This document shows positions 15,093-23,598 of a DNA stretch of 64,000 bases, in pieces. Every line of letters starts with the position of its first letter. Position 1 is the stretch's first letter. The translations under genes and the position numbers were made by a program. A model generated the notes under the pieces. It was given only the letters and a program-made list of their open reading frames with translations, was not told the origin of the DNA and did not search any database. This DNA is from Grimontia sedimenti (lineage in GTDB: Bacteria; Pseudomonadota; Gammaproteobacteria; Enterobacterales; Vibrionaceae). The DNA lies in contig NZ_JAALDL010000022.1 in the NCBI RefSeq assembly GCF_011045095.1, positions 1-64,000 of the forward strand, in the 5' to 3' direction.

Positions 15093-16102
15093 TTATTTGC
15101 CCCCATCGTTCGGTTTACGGCGCTGACAATGTCGTTAACGGTCGGTACATAGATATCTTCCAGTGATGGAGAGAAAGGCACGGGAGTATGGGGAGGGGTC
15201 ACCATGGCAATCGGTGCTTTTAGTGACGAGAAGGCTGACTCAGCCACTTGTGCAGAAACGTCTGCAGCGATTGAGCAGCGTGGGCTGGCTTCGTCTATAC
15301 ACACCAAACGACCTGTTTCTTCGACGCTTTCCACCACAGTATCGATATCAAGTGGGGAGAGGGTGCGTAAGTCAATCACCTCACATTGCACGCCTTGTTT
15401 CGCCAGTTGCTCAGCCGCTTCCATTGCACGTGTGACGGTCAGACCATAAGACACCAGAGTGACGTCTTTACCTTCACGAAGTACATTGGCTTCGCCAAAA
15501 GGAATGGCATAAGGGGCTTCCGGCACATCAGATTCGGTGGCATAGAGGTTTTTATGCTCAAGGAAGATCACTGGGTCATTGTCTCGGATGGACTGAATAA
15601 GCAGCCCCTTGGCATCGTAGGCATTTGATGGGCAAACAACCTTTAGCCCCGGAATATGAGTGAAAAGAGGCGTGAGCATCTGGCTGTGTTGTGCTGCGGC
15701 TCTAAAACCAGCGCCGCACATGGCGCGGATCACAACTGGCGTTTCTGCTTTACCCCCAAACATATAGCGGAACTTGGCGGCTTGGTTGAAAATCTGATCG
15801 AAGCAGACGCCCATAAAATCGATAAACATCAGCTCTGCGATCGGACGGAGCCCGCAGGTTGCAGCGCCAATGGCAGCGCCCACATAGGCACTTTCCGATA
15901 GAGGTGTATCCATCATCTGGTTAGGATGTTTGGCATAAAGCCCTTTTGTGACACCAAGCACGCCGCCCCATGCATCGTCTTCACCCGGTGCGCCGGTACC
16001 GCCGACAATGTCTTCGCCCATCATGATTACGTTAGGATCACGGGACATTTCCTGATCGATTGCTTCGTTAATTGCATCCTTGATTGATAGTGTTCTGGCC
16101 AT
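15089..16102 (-). CDS. acoB: Acetoin dehydrogenase E1 component, beta subunit
   Basis: AcoB pairs with AcoA as the thiamine-diphosphate E1 of the acetoin complex. I choose ATG 16102 (MARTLSIKDAINEAIDQEM), seven bases after AAGGAG. GTG and ATG codons just upstream at 16108 and 16105 sit too close to that site. The 337-residue product shows the transketolase pyrimidine-binding region (GEDIVGGTGAPGEDDAWGGVLGVTKGL, then DTPLSESAYVGAAIGAA). The C-terminal transketolase domain contains VIDLRTLSPLDIDTVVESV. It is joined to acoC by an ATGA overlap and lies 14 bases after acoA. Confidence 0.95.
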   Translation of the reverse strand: MARTLSIKDAINEAIDQEMSRDPNVIMMGEDIVGGTGAPGEDDAWGGVLGVTKGLYAKHPNQMMDTPLSESAYVGAAIGAATCGLRPIAELMFIDFMGVCFDQIFNQAAKFRYMFGGKAETPVVIRAMCGAGFRAAAQHSQMLTPLFTHIPGLKVVCPSNAYDAKGLLIQSIRDNDPVIFLEHKNLYATESDVPEAPYAIPFGEANVLREGKDVTLVSYGLTVTRAMEAAEQLAKQGVQCEVIDLRTLSPLDIDTVVESVEETGRLVCIDEASPRCSIAADVSAQVAESAFSSLKAPIAMVTPPHTPVPFSPSLEDIYVPTVNDIVSAVNRTMGANK

Positions 16103-16116
16103 CATCACTCTCCTTG

Positions 16117-17106
16117 TTATTCTGAATAGCTGACGTAAACATCAGTCAGTAGGGCACTGGCTGGTGGTTGTGGCGCATCAATCGCAGCGCGAACGGCATC
16201 TTCGATAAGTACGGCGACTTCGCCATCAATGGCGTTGAATTCGTCAGCGTTGATAAGTCCAGTTTCTTCCACGCGCTGGCGGAAGACTTTCAGGCAACAG
16301 CGGTTGGTGCGGATATCTTCCACTTCGCCGTCAGCGCGGTAGGTCTGGGCATCCCCTTCAAAGTGGCCAAAGAAGCGCACCATTTTGCACTCGAGCATCG
16401 AAGGGCCACCGCCGTTTCTGGCGCGTTTGATGACTTCTCCAGCGGCTTCATAAACAGCGAAGAAATCCGTGCCATCGACAGTGACGCCCGGCAATCCAAA
16501 GCCAGTTGCGCGGTCGACATAAGAATCACAGGCCACTGCCCAATCCACGGAGGTTGATTCCGCATAACCGTTGTTTTCAATCACAAAAATGGTGGGAAGT
16601 TGCCAGACGGCAGCAAGGTTTAAGCTTTCCAGAAAGGTCCCTTGGTTGGATGCGCCATCACCGGTAAAGCTGATGCCGACACCGCCGTGGCCAAGGTGCT
16701 TTGCGGCAAGGGCTGCGCCACAAACCAGCGGGGAGCCAGCACCTAGAATGCCGTTGGCACCCATCATGCCTTTGGATAAATCTGCAATGTGCATTGAGCC
16801 GCCTTTACCGCGACACGAACCTGTCTCCTTGCCATAGATTTCTGCCATCATGCCGTGCACGTCCACGCCTTTGGCAATACAGTGGCCGTGTCCTCGGTGA
16901 GTGGAAGCGATGCGGTCGTTGTCATTCAAATGCATCATGATGCCAACGGCCGTGGCTTCTTCACCGGCATAGAGGTGCACAAAACCCGGAATGTCGCCGC
17001 GGGAAAAGTCGACGTGAAGGCGTTCTTCGAAATCGCGGATGGTTTTCATCATCCGGTATGCGTCCAGCAACTGTTCACGAGAGAGTGGAAATGGATTATC
17101 ACTCAT
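16117..17106 (-). CDS. acoA: Acetoin dehydrogenase E1 component, alpha subunit
   Basis: AcoA carries the thiamine-diphosphate binding site of the acetoin-cleaving E1. The 329-residue product has the canonical TPP motif starting at GDG 149-151 and ending at NN 178-179. It also has the E1-alpha segment STHRGHGHCIAKG near residues 68-80 and the GKGGSMHIADLSKGMMGANGI loop. Its start overlaps the acoX stop by four bases. With AcoB it converts acetoin plus lipoamide to acetaldehyde and acetyl-lipoamide. The dehydrogenase of branched amino acids is the nearest alternative, but the linked acoX, acoC and acoR make acetoin clear. Confidence 0.95.
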   Translation of the reverse strand: MSDNPFPLSREQLLDAYRMMKTIRDFEERLHVDFSRGDIPGFVHLYAGEEATAVGIMMHLNDNDRIASTHRGHGHCIAKGVDVHGMMAEIYGKETGSCRGKGGSMHIADLSKGMMGANGILGAGSPLVCGAALAAKHLGHGGVGISFTGDGASNQGTFLESLNLAAVWQLPTIFVIENNGYAESTSVDWAVACDSYVDRATGFGLPGVTVDGTDFFAVYEAAGEVIKRARNGGGPSMLECKMVRFFGHFEGDAQTYRADGEVEDIRTNRCCLKVFRQRVEETGLINADEFNAIDGEVAVLIEDAVRAAIDAPQPPASALLTDVYVSYSE

Positions 17107-18161
17107 GAGTTTCTCCTTGATGTTGTCGTTGTGTGTGTCGATGGAAAGCGAAGCAGGCCATGCTCAGCGGCAAAGGCCATACAGCGCGGTACATCGACTG
17201 TGTTGAAAGCATCATGTTTGAGGGTGACCGACACTTTGTCGTCAGGGCCAAATGGCAGCTCACGCTCGCCGTCGAGGGCGAGAGAGCCCTGCTGGCTGAC
17301 AGGCGTAATGAGTAAATCGGGTTCAAAATGCTGGCTGTGCCCAATATGAACTGGCGTCAGCAATCCCGGGGCGAGTGGCGCATTGACGGAATAAATTGCG
17401 TCTTGTGGGCTGGTGAAGGAGAGGTGCATGCCCACAGGTGCTTTTCGGGTGATGGGTTGGATTAATCCGGCAATGGAAGAAAGCCCAATTAGTGAGGGGT
17501 CGGCAAAGGTAACAAACAGCTCCCGAAGGCTTTCTGGTCGCCAGACGGCGCGGGCACCGATAAAACGTTCTTGCACGACGGCTGCATCGACAAGGGCGAT
17601 ATCACGGGTCTCGTTGACTATGATTTCCAGTAGTTTGTTAGCTTCAAATGCCTGTGATGGAGGAATTTTTCCCGACACTGCAAGACCTGTAGCGATGCCA
17701 GTGATGGTGGGTTCTGTCAGTGGCGGAAAAGCATTATTGGTGCCGCTTGAAACGCCCGAAATGGGAGTGTTTCCGCAGGCTTTGACCACCAGACGGTGAG
17801 TACCGTCTCCGCCAAGAACGACAATCGCGGAAACACCGAGTTCGCGCATGGCATGGCTGGCATCAAGGGTATCCTGCGCAGTGGATGAAACGGGCATGGA
17901 GAGCCAGCGGACATCTGGCATCCGAAAATTATTCAGTGAAGCCTGATGCAGCCCACGTTCTATGTGCGTTCTAAGGCCAGCCCGTTCTGGCATCATCACC
18001 ACCTGGTCCACACCGCCTTGGGCAAGCCCCGACAGAATGCGAAGTACCATGTTGGCTCTGTCTGTCAGTTGCAGGTTTGCGCCTTTGGCAATCACCCGTC
18101 GAATATCACGAGCGGAAATGGGGTTGGCAATGATCCCTACCGTCAATCCTGTCACAGTCAT
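17103..18161 (-). CDS. acoX: AcoX, NAD-kinase-like protein of the acetoin operon
   Basis: AcoX belongs to the ATP-NAD/AcoX kinase-like family. Its biochemical role in acetoin use is not established. The 352-residue product has the nucleotide-binding motif GGDGT at 117-121 and the following SGTNNAFP segment, typical of NAD/diacylglycerol kinase folds. It is the first gene of the operon, 30 bases below a sigma54 promoter. The ATG at 18161 directly abuts its GAGGA. A GTG two codons later has better spacing and may be the true start. No dihydrolipoamide dehydrogenase gene follows the operon. Confidence 0.88.
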   Translation of the reverse strand: MTVTGLTVGIIANPISARDIRRVIAKGANLQLTDRANMVLRILSGLAQGGVDQVVMMPERAGLRTHIERGLHQASLNNFRMPDVRWLSMPVSSTAQDTLDASHAMRELGVSAIVVLGGDGTHRLVVKACGNTPISGVSSGTNNAFPPLTEPTITGIATGLAVSGKIPPSQAFEANKLLEIIVNETRDIALVDAAVVQERFIGARAVWRPESLRELFVTFADPSLIGLSSIAGLIQPITRKAPVGMHLSFTSPQDAIYSVNAPLAPGLLTPVHIGHSQHFEPDLLITPVSQQGSLALDGERELPFGPDDKVSVTLKHDAFNTVDVPRCMAFAAEHGLLRFPSTHTTTTSRRNS

Positions 18162-18190
18162 TCCTCGTCCTTGGCTGGTGGAGAGGACAG

Positions 18191-18206
18191 AACAAGTTAC
18201 GTGCCA
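18191..18206 (-). promoter_or_regulatory. Sigma54 promoter for acoXABC
   Basis: Read on the minus strand this is TGGCACG, four bases, then TTGTT. This matches the -24/-12 consensus TGGCACG-N4-TTGCW except for GC to GT at -12. Transcription would begin near 18180, about 20 bases before acoX. The divergent gene encodes a sigma54 activator, which strongly supports the call. Confidence 0.85.
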
Positions 18207-18270
18207 AATTGAAAATTGGATAAATTCCTTTTTATTTCAAAGTTTTGATTGTTTCTCTGATTGGTGTTGA

Positions 18271-18311
18271 GTGTGGCGTTCACACCACGGTCTGCAACAG
18301 GTGTGGCGTTC
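18271..18311. promoter_or_regulatory. Candidate AcoR upstream activating sites
   Basis: Two identical 11-mers, GTGTGGCGTTC, occur at 18271-18281 and 18301-18311. Their starts are 30 bp apart, about three helical turns, so they lie on the same DNA face. The first copy is also an inverted repeat, GTGTG-N5-CACAC. They sit 65-105 bases upstream of the -24 element, the normal place for sigma54 activator sites. Binding by AcoR is inferred. Confidence 0.65.
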
Positions 18312-18326
18312 CATGCTTCAAGCTGT

Positions 18327-18347
18327 CACAGGGTATTCAACCCTGTG
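18327..18347. other. Inverted repeat in the acoX-acoR intergenic region
   Basis: CACAGGG (18327-18333) and CCCTGTG (18341-18347) are separated by 7 bases. It could be a further operator or an early transcript hairpin for acoR. There is not enough to decide. Confidence 0.45.
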
Positions 18348-18454
18348 TTGTGATTGAGAAACAAATTGAATAAAACCATGGCTGAAGTCTTCGGGAGTTG
18401 TATCTGGGTTCTGTTGCTGATTAATAATTAATCAGTAAACAGGAGCAGTTGTTT

Positions 18455-20353
18455 ATGGCAGTGACGACACAAGTCAGTGAGCACATCAAGGAAGTGCAAA
18501 GCGTGATAGATGGAAGCCAGACATCACGCGATGAAGTGATCGCGGCGTCTTGGACGCGGTGTATCGATGATTACCATCTTGACCCTGTGGTGTTGCAGGA
18601 GGCTTATATCGTGCCTCACACCCAACTCAAGGAGCACAGGGAACGGCTCGATAAGCTCATCCGCACAGCCAAATATGGTTTGGATGCTTTGTTTCACCAG
18701 GTCGCGGATCATGGCTATGTGTTAATGCTGACAGATGCCGAGGGCGTGACGGTCGATTATCAGGGAGATGCATCACTCACCTGGGAGCTGAAAAAAGCTG
18801 GGCTCTACCTCGGGGCGGAATGGTCTGAAGCGCGGGCGGGCACTTGCGGAGTTGGTTCTTGTATCTACACCGGTGAAGCGCTAACGGTGCATCAGAGTGA
18901 TCACTTTGATGCCACTCATTCCCCACTGTCTTGCACAGCAGCACCGATTTACGATGTAGATGGTTCATTAGCAGCGGTGTTGGATATCTCAGCTTTGCAT
19001 AGCCCCGAGCCCAAAGCCAGCCAGGCGCTCACCTTGCAACTCGTTACTTCCTGTACCCGTCGCATTGAAATGGCGGCGCTGATGAATACCTTCCGGAAGG
19101 AATGGATCATCCGCCTGAGTCAATCTCCCGCGTTTTTAGATGTGGATCCTGAATGTGCCATGGCGGTAGATGCCGAAGGAAGGGTCATTGGGATGACACA
19201 TAGTACCCAACGCCTGCTTTCGCGGATTAAAGGCAACAACTGGCGCCAACCACATGCACTGTTGGGCAGTTTGCTTTCAGACTTCTTTAACCTTGATATC
19301 AATGAGCTTCCCGCGCTCAGCCGGGCACTTCCCACAGAAGAGAGGCTACTGGCCACGGTTCATGGTGATTTATGGTTTGCCCATGCTATAGCCCCGCAGC
19401 CTTCTTCAATACGGCGGCGCAAAAAAGTCGTGAGTGGCAGCTTGGCATCGCTTTATGGTGATGATGCCAAGATGGCGGATTTGGCCATCAAAGCGACCAC
19501 GCTATCAATGTCGGACTTGCCACTTCTGCTGAACGGTGAAACCGGCACTGGGAAGGAGTTTTTGGCCAAAGCCATTCATGAGAGTTCGTCACGCAAATCC
19601 GGCCCTTTCATTGCCATTAATTGTGCGGCGATCCCTGAAAGTCTGATTGAAAGCGAGCTCTTTGGTTATGCAGATGGCGCCTTTACCGGCGCGCGCAGCA
19701 AAGGTAAAAGAGGGCTGATTGAGCAGGCTAACAACGGCACCCTGTTTTTGGATGAAATTGGGGATATGCCCTTGTCGCTTCAGGTCAGATTGCTTCGTGT
19801 GTTAGCTGAAAGGGAATTGCTGCCCGTCGGCGCAACCAAGGCTATCCCTGTTTCTTTCCGCGTGCTTGCGGCAACACATAAGTCCTTACCTGAACGGGTG
19901 AAAAACGGCAGTTTTCGTGAAGACCTTTTCTATCGTATCAATGGTGCCACCCTCACGATTCCCTCGCTCAGAGAGCGAAGCGATATTCTCTGGCTTGCAG
20001 AAACCTTGATCACCAAGCTGGTTGACCGAACAGTCTGTGTTTCAGCCCCGGCTGGGCACATACTTGAGCGTTATGACTGGCCCGGCAATATTCGAGAACT
20101 GGAAAATATGCTGCAGTTTGCGCTGGCCTTTTGTGAGGGAAATGAGCTGTTGCCTGAACACCTTCCTGAACAGTTGTTAAACCCAAAGCGCCTGACCTCT
20201 AGAGAGACTGAATCTACCGGAGGAACGCTTGAGGTACTCGAAGCCTGTGATTGGAATATTTCGAAAGCGGCGAAAGTGTTAGGTGTAGATCGCTCAACGG
20301 TGCATCGGCGAATCAAAAAAGCGGGTATTAAGCGTCGATATGACACGGATTGA
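18455..20353 (+). CDS. acoR: Sigma54-dependent activator of acetoin catabolism
   Basis: AcoR senses acetoin or its metabolites and activates the aco operon with sigma54 polymerase. I choose ATG 18455, nine bases after AGGAG, rather than TTG 18449, giving 632 residues. A GAF-type sensory region occupies the N-terminal half. The AAA+ domain has Walker A GETGTGKEF from G361. The sigma54-contacting loop GAFTGA is at 408-413, and Walker B is TLFLDEIGD. A Fis-type helix-turn-helix ends the protein (WNISKAAKVLGVDRSTVHRRI). It is divergent from acoXABC across a 293-base control region. Confidence 0.94.
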   Translation: MAVTTQVSEHIKEVQSVIDGSQTSRDEVIAASWTRCIDDYHLDPVVLQEAYIVPHTQLKEHRERLDKLIRTAKYGLDALFHQVADHGYVLMLTDAEGVTVDYQGDASLTWELKKAGLYLGAEWSEARAGTCGVGSCIYTGEALTVHQSDHFDATHSPLSCTAAPIYDVDGSLAAVLDISALHSPEPKASQALTLQLVTSCTRRIEMAALMNTFRKEWIIRLSQSPAFLDVDPECAMAVDAEGRVIGMTHSTQRLLSRIKGNNWRQPHALLGSLLSDFFNLDINELPALSRALPTEERLLATVHGDLWFAHAIAPQPSSIRRRKKVVSGSLASLYGDDAKMADLAIKATTLSMSDLPLLLNGETGTGKEFLAKAIHESSSRKSGPFIAINCAAIPESLIESELFGYADGAFTGARSKGKRGLIEQANNGTLFLDEIGDMPLSLQVRLLRVLAERELLPVGATKAIPVSFRVLAATHKSLPERVKNGSFREDLFYRINGATLTIPSLRERSDILWLAETLITKLVDRTVCVSAPAGHILERYDWPGNIRELENMLQFALAFCEGNELLPEHLPEQLLNPKRLTSRETESTGGTLEVLEACDWNISKAAKVLGVDRSTVHRRIKKAGIKRRYDTD

Positions 20354-20366
20354 GTCGAAAACAGGC

Positions 20367-20393
20367 AAAAAAAACCCGCCGTAGGGAGGCGGG
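20367..20393 (-). terminator. Terminator-like hairpin facing into acoR
   Basis: CCCGCC (20375-20380) pairs with GGCGGG (20388-20393). Eight A precede it on the plus strand and no T-run follows, so the U-tract lies on the minus strand. It would stop transcripts running leftward into acoR, although no minus-strand gene starts just to the right. In the acoR direction only a hairpin remains. Confidence 0.55.
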
Positions 20394-20584
20394 GGTAAGA
20401 TGCGATTATGGGTAGTGTCTGTCAGACATTTTGTTATTTGTGCAAATATTTAACATGTCATTAAAGATCCGGCAAATGTACGGTATCACTAGAGACAATA
20501 TTTATGATCGCCTCCACAAAGGGTGTCTTTTGTTGTCCTCGGAGGGTGGTACAATACCGCCACCAAATTTGCAGGATGTAGACA

Positions 20585-21649
20585 ATGACAGAACTAAAGA
20601 ATGACCGCTATTTGCGTGCGCTGTTGAAGGAACCGGTAGATTACACACCGGTATGGATGATGCGTCAGGCTGGCCGCTATCTGCCTGAGTACAAGGCAAC
20701 CCGCGCGGAAGCTGGCGACTTTATGTCATTGTGTAAAAATGCTGAGCTGGCGTGTGAAGTGACCCTTCAGCCGCTGCGACGCTACGATCTGGACGCTGCT
20801 ATCCTGTTCTCCGATATTCTGACCATTCCAGATGCGATGGGACTGGGCCTTTACTTCGAGACTGGCGAAGGCCCGAAATTCGAGCGCCCAATCACCTGTA
20901 AAGCTGACGTAGAAAAAATCGGTCTGCCAGATCCGGAAGGTGAACTGCAATACGTGATGAATGCCGTTCGCACTATCCGCAAAGGTCTGGAAGGGAAAGT
21001 GCCGCTGATTGGTTTCTCTGGCAGCCCATGGACATTGGCGACTTATATGGTTGAAGGTGGCAGCTCAAAAGCTTTCACCAAAATCAAAAAGATGATGTAC
21101 GCCGAGCCACAAACCCTGCACCTGTTGCTGGATAAGCTGGCAGACAGCGTGATTGAGTACCTGAATGCGCAAATCAAAGCGGGTGCACAGTCAGTAATGG
21201 TCTTTGATACTTGGGGTGGTGTACTGACCCCACGTGATTACAACGACTTCTCGCTGCAATACATGCACAAGATTGTTGATGGCCTGATCCGTGAAAATGA
21301 TGGCCGTCGTGTACCGGTCACCCTGTTCACCAAAAATGGCGGGATGTGGCTGGAGAAAATTGCGGCAACAGGCTGTGATGGTGTGGGTCTGGACTGGACC
21401 ATTGATATGGCTGACGCCAAACGTCGCATCGGTGACAAAGTGGCGCTGCAAGGCAACATGGACCCATCCATGCTTTACGCATCACCAGAGCGTATTCGTC
21501 AGGAAGTGGCGACGATTCTGGAAGGTTTCGGCAATGGCACTGGCCACGTGTTCAACCTGGGCCATGGTATCCATCTGGACGTGCCGCCTGAAAATGCAGG
21601 TGTGTTTGTGGATGCGGTACACGAGCTTTCCAAGCCTTACCACAAGTAA
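20585..21649 (+). CDS. hemE: Uroporphyrinogen decarboxylase
   Basis: HemE removes the four acetate carboxyls of uroporphyrinogen III to give coproporphyrinogen III in haem synthesis. The 354-residue product shows the N-terminal signature [15 protein letters not shown] near residues 22-36. It also shows the second signature [17 protein letters not shown] and the active-site region with [18 protein letters not shown] near the C-terminus. ATG 20585 follows an AGGATG. TACAAT at 20550-20555 is a possible -10 box, without a clear -35 partner. The 231-base upstream gap also has a TGTCTG-T-CAGACA palindrome at 20416-20428. Confidence 0.98.
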   Translation: MTELKNDRYLRALLKEPVDYTPVWMMRQAGRYLPEYKATRAEAGDFMSLCKNAELACEVTLQPLRRYDLDAAILFSDILTIPDAMGLGLYFETGEGPKFERPITCKADVEKIGLPDPEGELQYVMNAVRTIRKGLEGKVPLIGFSGSPWTLATYMVEGGSSKAFTKIKKMMYAEPQTLHLLLDKLADSVIEYLNAQIKAGAQSVMVFDTWGGVLTPRDYNDFSLQYMHKIVDGLIRENDGRRVPVTLFTKNGGMWLEKIAATGCDGVGLDWTIDMADAKRRIGDKVALQGNMDPSMLYASPERIRQEVATILEGFGNGTGHVFNLGHGIHLDVPPENAGVFVDAVHELSKPYHK

Positions 21650-21667
21650 TACCGTTTACGTTTATTG

Positions 21668-21691
21668 AGGCCAGCAGATGCTGGCCTTTTT
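21668..21691 (+). terminator. Intrinsic terminator after hemE
   Basis: A 9-bp perfect stem (21668-21676 with 21679-21687) has a very short apical loop and is followed by TTTT. Confidence 0.88.
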
Positions 21692-21708
21692 CGTTTTTGC
21701 CGTCCTGT

Positions 21709-21967
21709 ACAGGGTTCGTCGGGAATTTTCCCAAGAAAGCTGTACATGATGTTTATTTCTTTTAAAAACAAGTAATTATATTGTTCTTTCTTTCATTTTA
21801 AAAATTATGTACAGGTTAAAGCTGTTTGACTTGTTAAATGCTGATCAAATTATTGGGGGATGAAAATTTTTGGTTATTTAACCGAAATTGCATCGAACAG
21901 GTTCACCGGGAAAATTCCTCGCAAAGCTGTACGATCCAGTTAACGACTTAAAAATCAAGTAATTAAA
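21709..21967. repeat. Pair of diverged direct repeats in the hemE-UDG gap
   Basis: The 366-base gap after hemE has no gene. It holds two similar blocks of about 70 bases, at 21709-21778 and 21897-21967, 188 bp apart. Both run ACAGG-TTC, CGGGAA-TTCC, AAAGCTGTAC, then an AT-rich tract ending CAAGTAATTA. The first copy contains the near-palindrome GGGAATTTTCCC. A shorter echo, AAAGCTGTTTGAC, lies between them. They look like copies of a dispersed intergenic repeat. No known family is recognised. Confidence 0.7.
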
Positions 21968-22015
21968 ATTCTGAAGTTGTTTGAGATTATTTGGTGTTCA
22001 GAAAAAAGCTGATTG

Positions 22016-22600
22016 TCATAAGAAAAGCTGATCAATGCGTTTTCTCAAGATGGGCAGGATCTCCGCTTCAAACCACGGATTTTTCCTCAGCCACAGATTA
22101 TTGCGGGGAGAAGGGTGGGGTAGCGCGATAAAATCCGGTGACCAGTTAGTGTTGGCTTTCACCGTTTCAGTCAGAGTTTTGGGCTTCCCTTCCAGATAAT
22201 AGCGCTGTGCATAATCGCCAATCAAAAGGGTCAATTCCACATTGGGAAGATGGGATTTAATCGCAGCGTGCCACTTTGGTGCGCACTCGGGTCTTGGCGG
22301 CAGATCGCCAGAATTACCTCGACCCGGATAGCAAAACCCCATCGGCATGATGGCGACCTGAGCAGGGTCATAGAATCTTTCTTTACCCATCTGAAGCCAT
22401 TCGCGCAGGCGATCACCGCTGGGGTCATTCCATGGAATGCCGGTTTCATGCACGCGGGTTCCTGGTGCCTGACCGATGATCAGCAACCTGGCGGAAGACT
22501 CAGCCTGCACCACAGGACGCGGACCCAATGGTAAATGGGCTTCGCAGTGGCGGCACTCTTGCACCTCTTTCAACAAAATTCCCAAAGGCGTGTTTGTCAT
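22016..22600 (-). CDS. Uracil-DNA glycosylase family protein
   Basis: This is a member of the uracil-DNA glycosylase superfamily, which removes damaged bases. The start at ATG 22600 (MTNTPLGILLKEVQECRHCEAHLPLGPRP) overlaps the stop of the upstream dehydrogenase gene (TGATG), giving 194 residues. The open frame runs 49 codons further but only inside that gene. Motif 1 is GQAPGTRVHETGIPWNDPSG and motif 2 is LPHPSPRNNLWL. The paired Cys near the N-terminus (CRHC) lack further Cys partners, so an iron-sulfur cluster as in families 4 and 5 is unlikely. Actual substrate range is unknown. Confidence 0.85.
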   Translation of the reverse strand: MTNTPLGILLKEVQECRHCEAHLPLGPRPVVQAESSARLLIIGQAPGTRVHETGIPWNDPSGDRLREWLQMGKERFYDPAQVAIMPMGFCYPGRGNSGDLPPRPECAPKWHAAIKSHLPNVELTLLIGDYAQRYYLEGKPKTLTETVKANTNWSPDFIALPHPSPRNNLWLRKNPWFEAEILPILRKRIDQLFL

Positions 22601-23505
22601 CAATACCCCAGCGTGAAGTCCATTTGATAGTTTAATGGCTCGCCATTTAGCCAGCGTGTGTAGTTGTCGACGAAAATACCAAACACTTGTTCCGGGAAGC
22701 TCTCGGCTGAGATATGAGGCGTGGTCGTAATGGAAGGATGTGTCCAAAACGGGTGCTCAGGTGCGAGCGGCTCTTTGCTGAATACGTCCAACACCGCATG
22801 CTGGATGTTTCCACCTTCGATTGCTTCGAGGAGACCTTCTTCTTCCAGCACTGGCCCGCGACCAACGTTAAACAGAATGGCTTGTTTGCAAGCAGACAGT
22901 GTATCCCGGTTGAGTAAGCCTTTGGTTTCCGGTGTGGAAGGCAATACTGAGACAATCACATCTGCTTTGGAAAAAGCCTCAGTCATGTTGGTGTTGGTGA
23001 TGATCTTATCAAACCCTTCTACGGCTTTTCCGGAGCGGTTCACACCCATCACCTGCATCCCAAAATGGCGTGCGGTCTTAGCAACATGCGCACCAATTGA
23101 GCCTGTCCCAAGTATCACCATACATTTTCCGGTCAGACCCTGATAAGGCACTGGTGACCATTTGCTTTCCAGCTGCGCATCGCGGTAATGGGCAAAATGG
23201 CGAGTTAATGTCAGAAGCTGACCGATAACATACTCCGACATCAAGGGGCCGAAAATCCCACGCACATTGGTAAGTTGATAGTCACTTCTTGGTTTGGCCA
23301 GCAGGGCATCACAGCCTGCAAAGGTCGACTGCAACCATTGAAGGCTCTCTGCCTTTTCAAGCTCCGGCGCGAATTTCGGCGGGTCGGCGAGGATGATATT
23401 GGCTTTGCTGATATCTTCGGTGATTAGCAGATTAGGCAGGGCAGCGTCTTTCAATAACGCCAGATAACGTTTTTGTTGGGCTGAGCAAAGATAAAGATGG
23501 TTCAA
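22600..23505 (-). CDS. D-2-hydroxyacid dehydrogenase family protein (GhrA-like)
   Basis: This is an NAD(P)-dependent D-2-hydroxyacid dehydrogenase that probably reduces glyoxylate, hydroxypyruvate or another 2-oxoacid. The 301-residue product has the dinucleotide-binding motif GTGSIGAHVAKTARHFG near residues 132-148. Catalytic candidates are Arg in NVGRGPVLEE, Glu in FSKEPLAPEHPFW, and His in TTPHISAESFPE. The N-terminus is short, as in the GhrA subgroup. The downstream glycosylase gene overlaps it, so the two are translationally coupled, although their roles have no obvious link. The exact substrate cannot be read from sequence. Confidence 0.85.
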   Translation of the reverse strand: MNHLYLCSAQQKRYLALLKDAALPNLLITEDISKANIILADPPKFAPELEKAESLQWLQSTFAGCDALLAKPRSDYQLTNVRGIFGPLMSEYVIGQLLTLTRHFAHYRDAQLESKWSPVPYQGLTGKCMVILGTGSIGAHVAKTARHFGMQVMGVNRSGKAVEGFDKIITNTNMTEAFSKADVIVSVLPSTPETKGLLNRDTLSACKQAILFNVGRGPVLEEEGLLEAIEGGNIQHAVLDVFSKEPLAPEHPFWTHPSITTTPHISAESFPEQVFGIFVDNYTRWLNGEPLNYQMDFTLGY

Positions 23506-23598
23506 ATCTGTTCCTTTTGCTATTGCAGTATATAAAGTACACTTGCGCGGAAATCCTATCCGGCATTACACGTCGGCAATCACTGTAGACGGCAGACC

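Noticed and set aside
22601-22747. Longer N-terminus for the uracil-DNA glycosylase family gene
   Set aside because: The extension is entirely within the coupled dehydrogenase gene, and the TGATG overlap at 22598-22602 gives a natural start.
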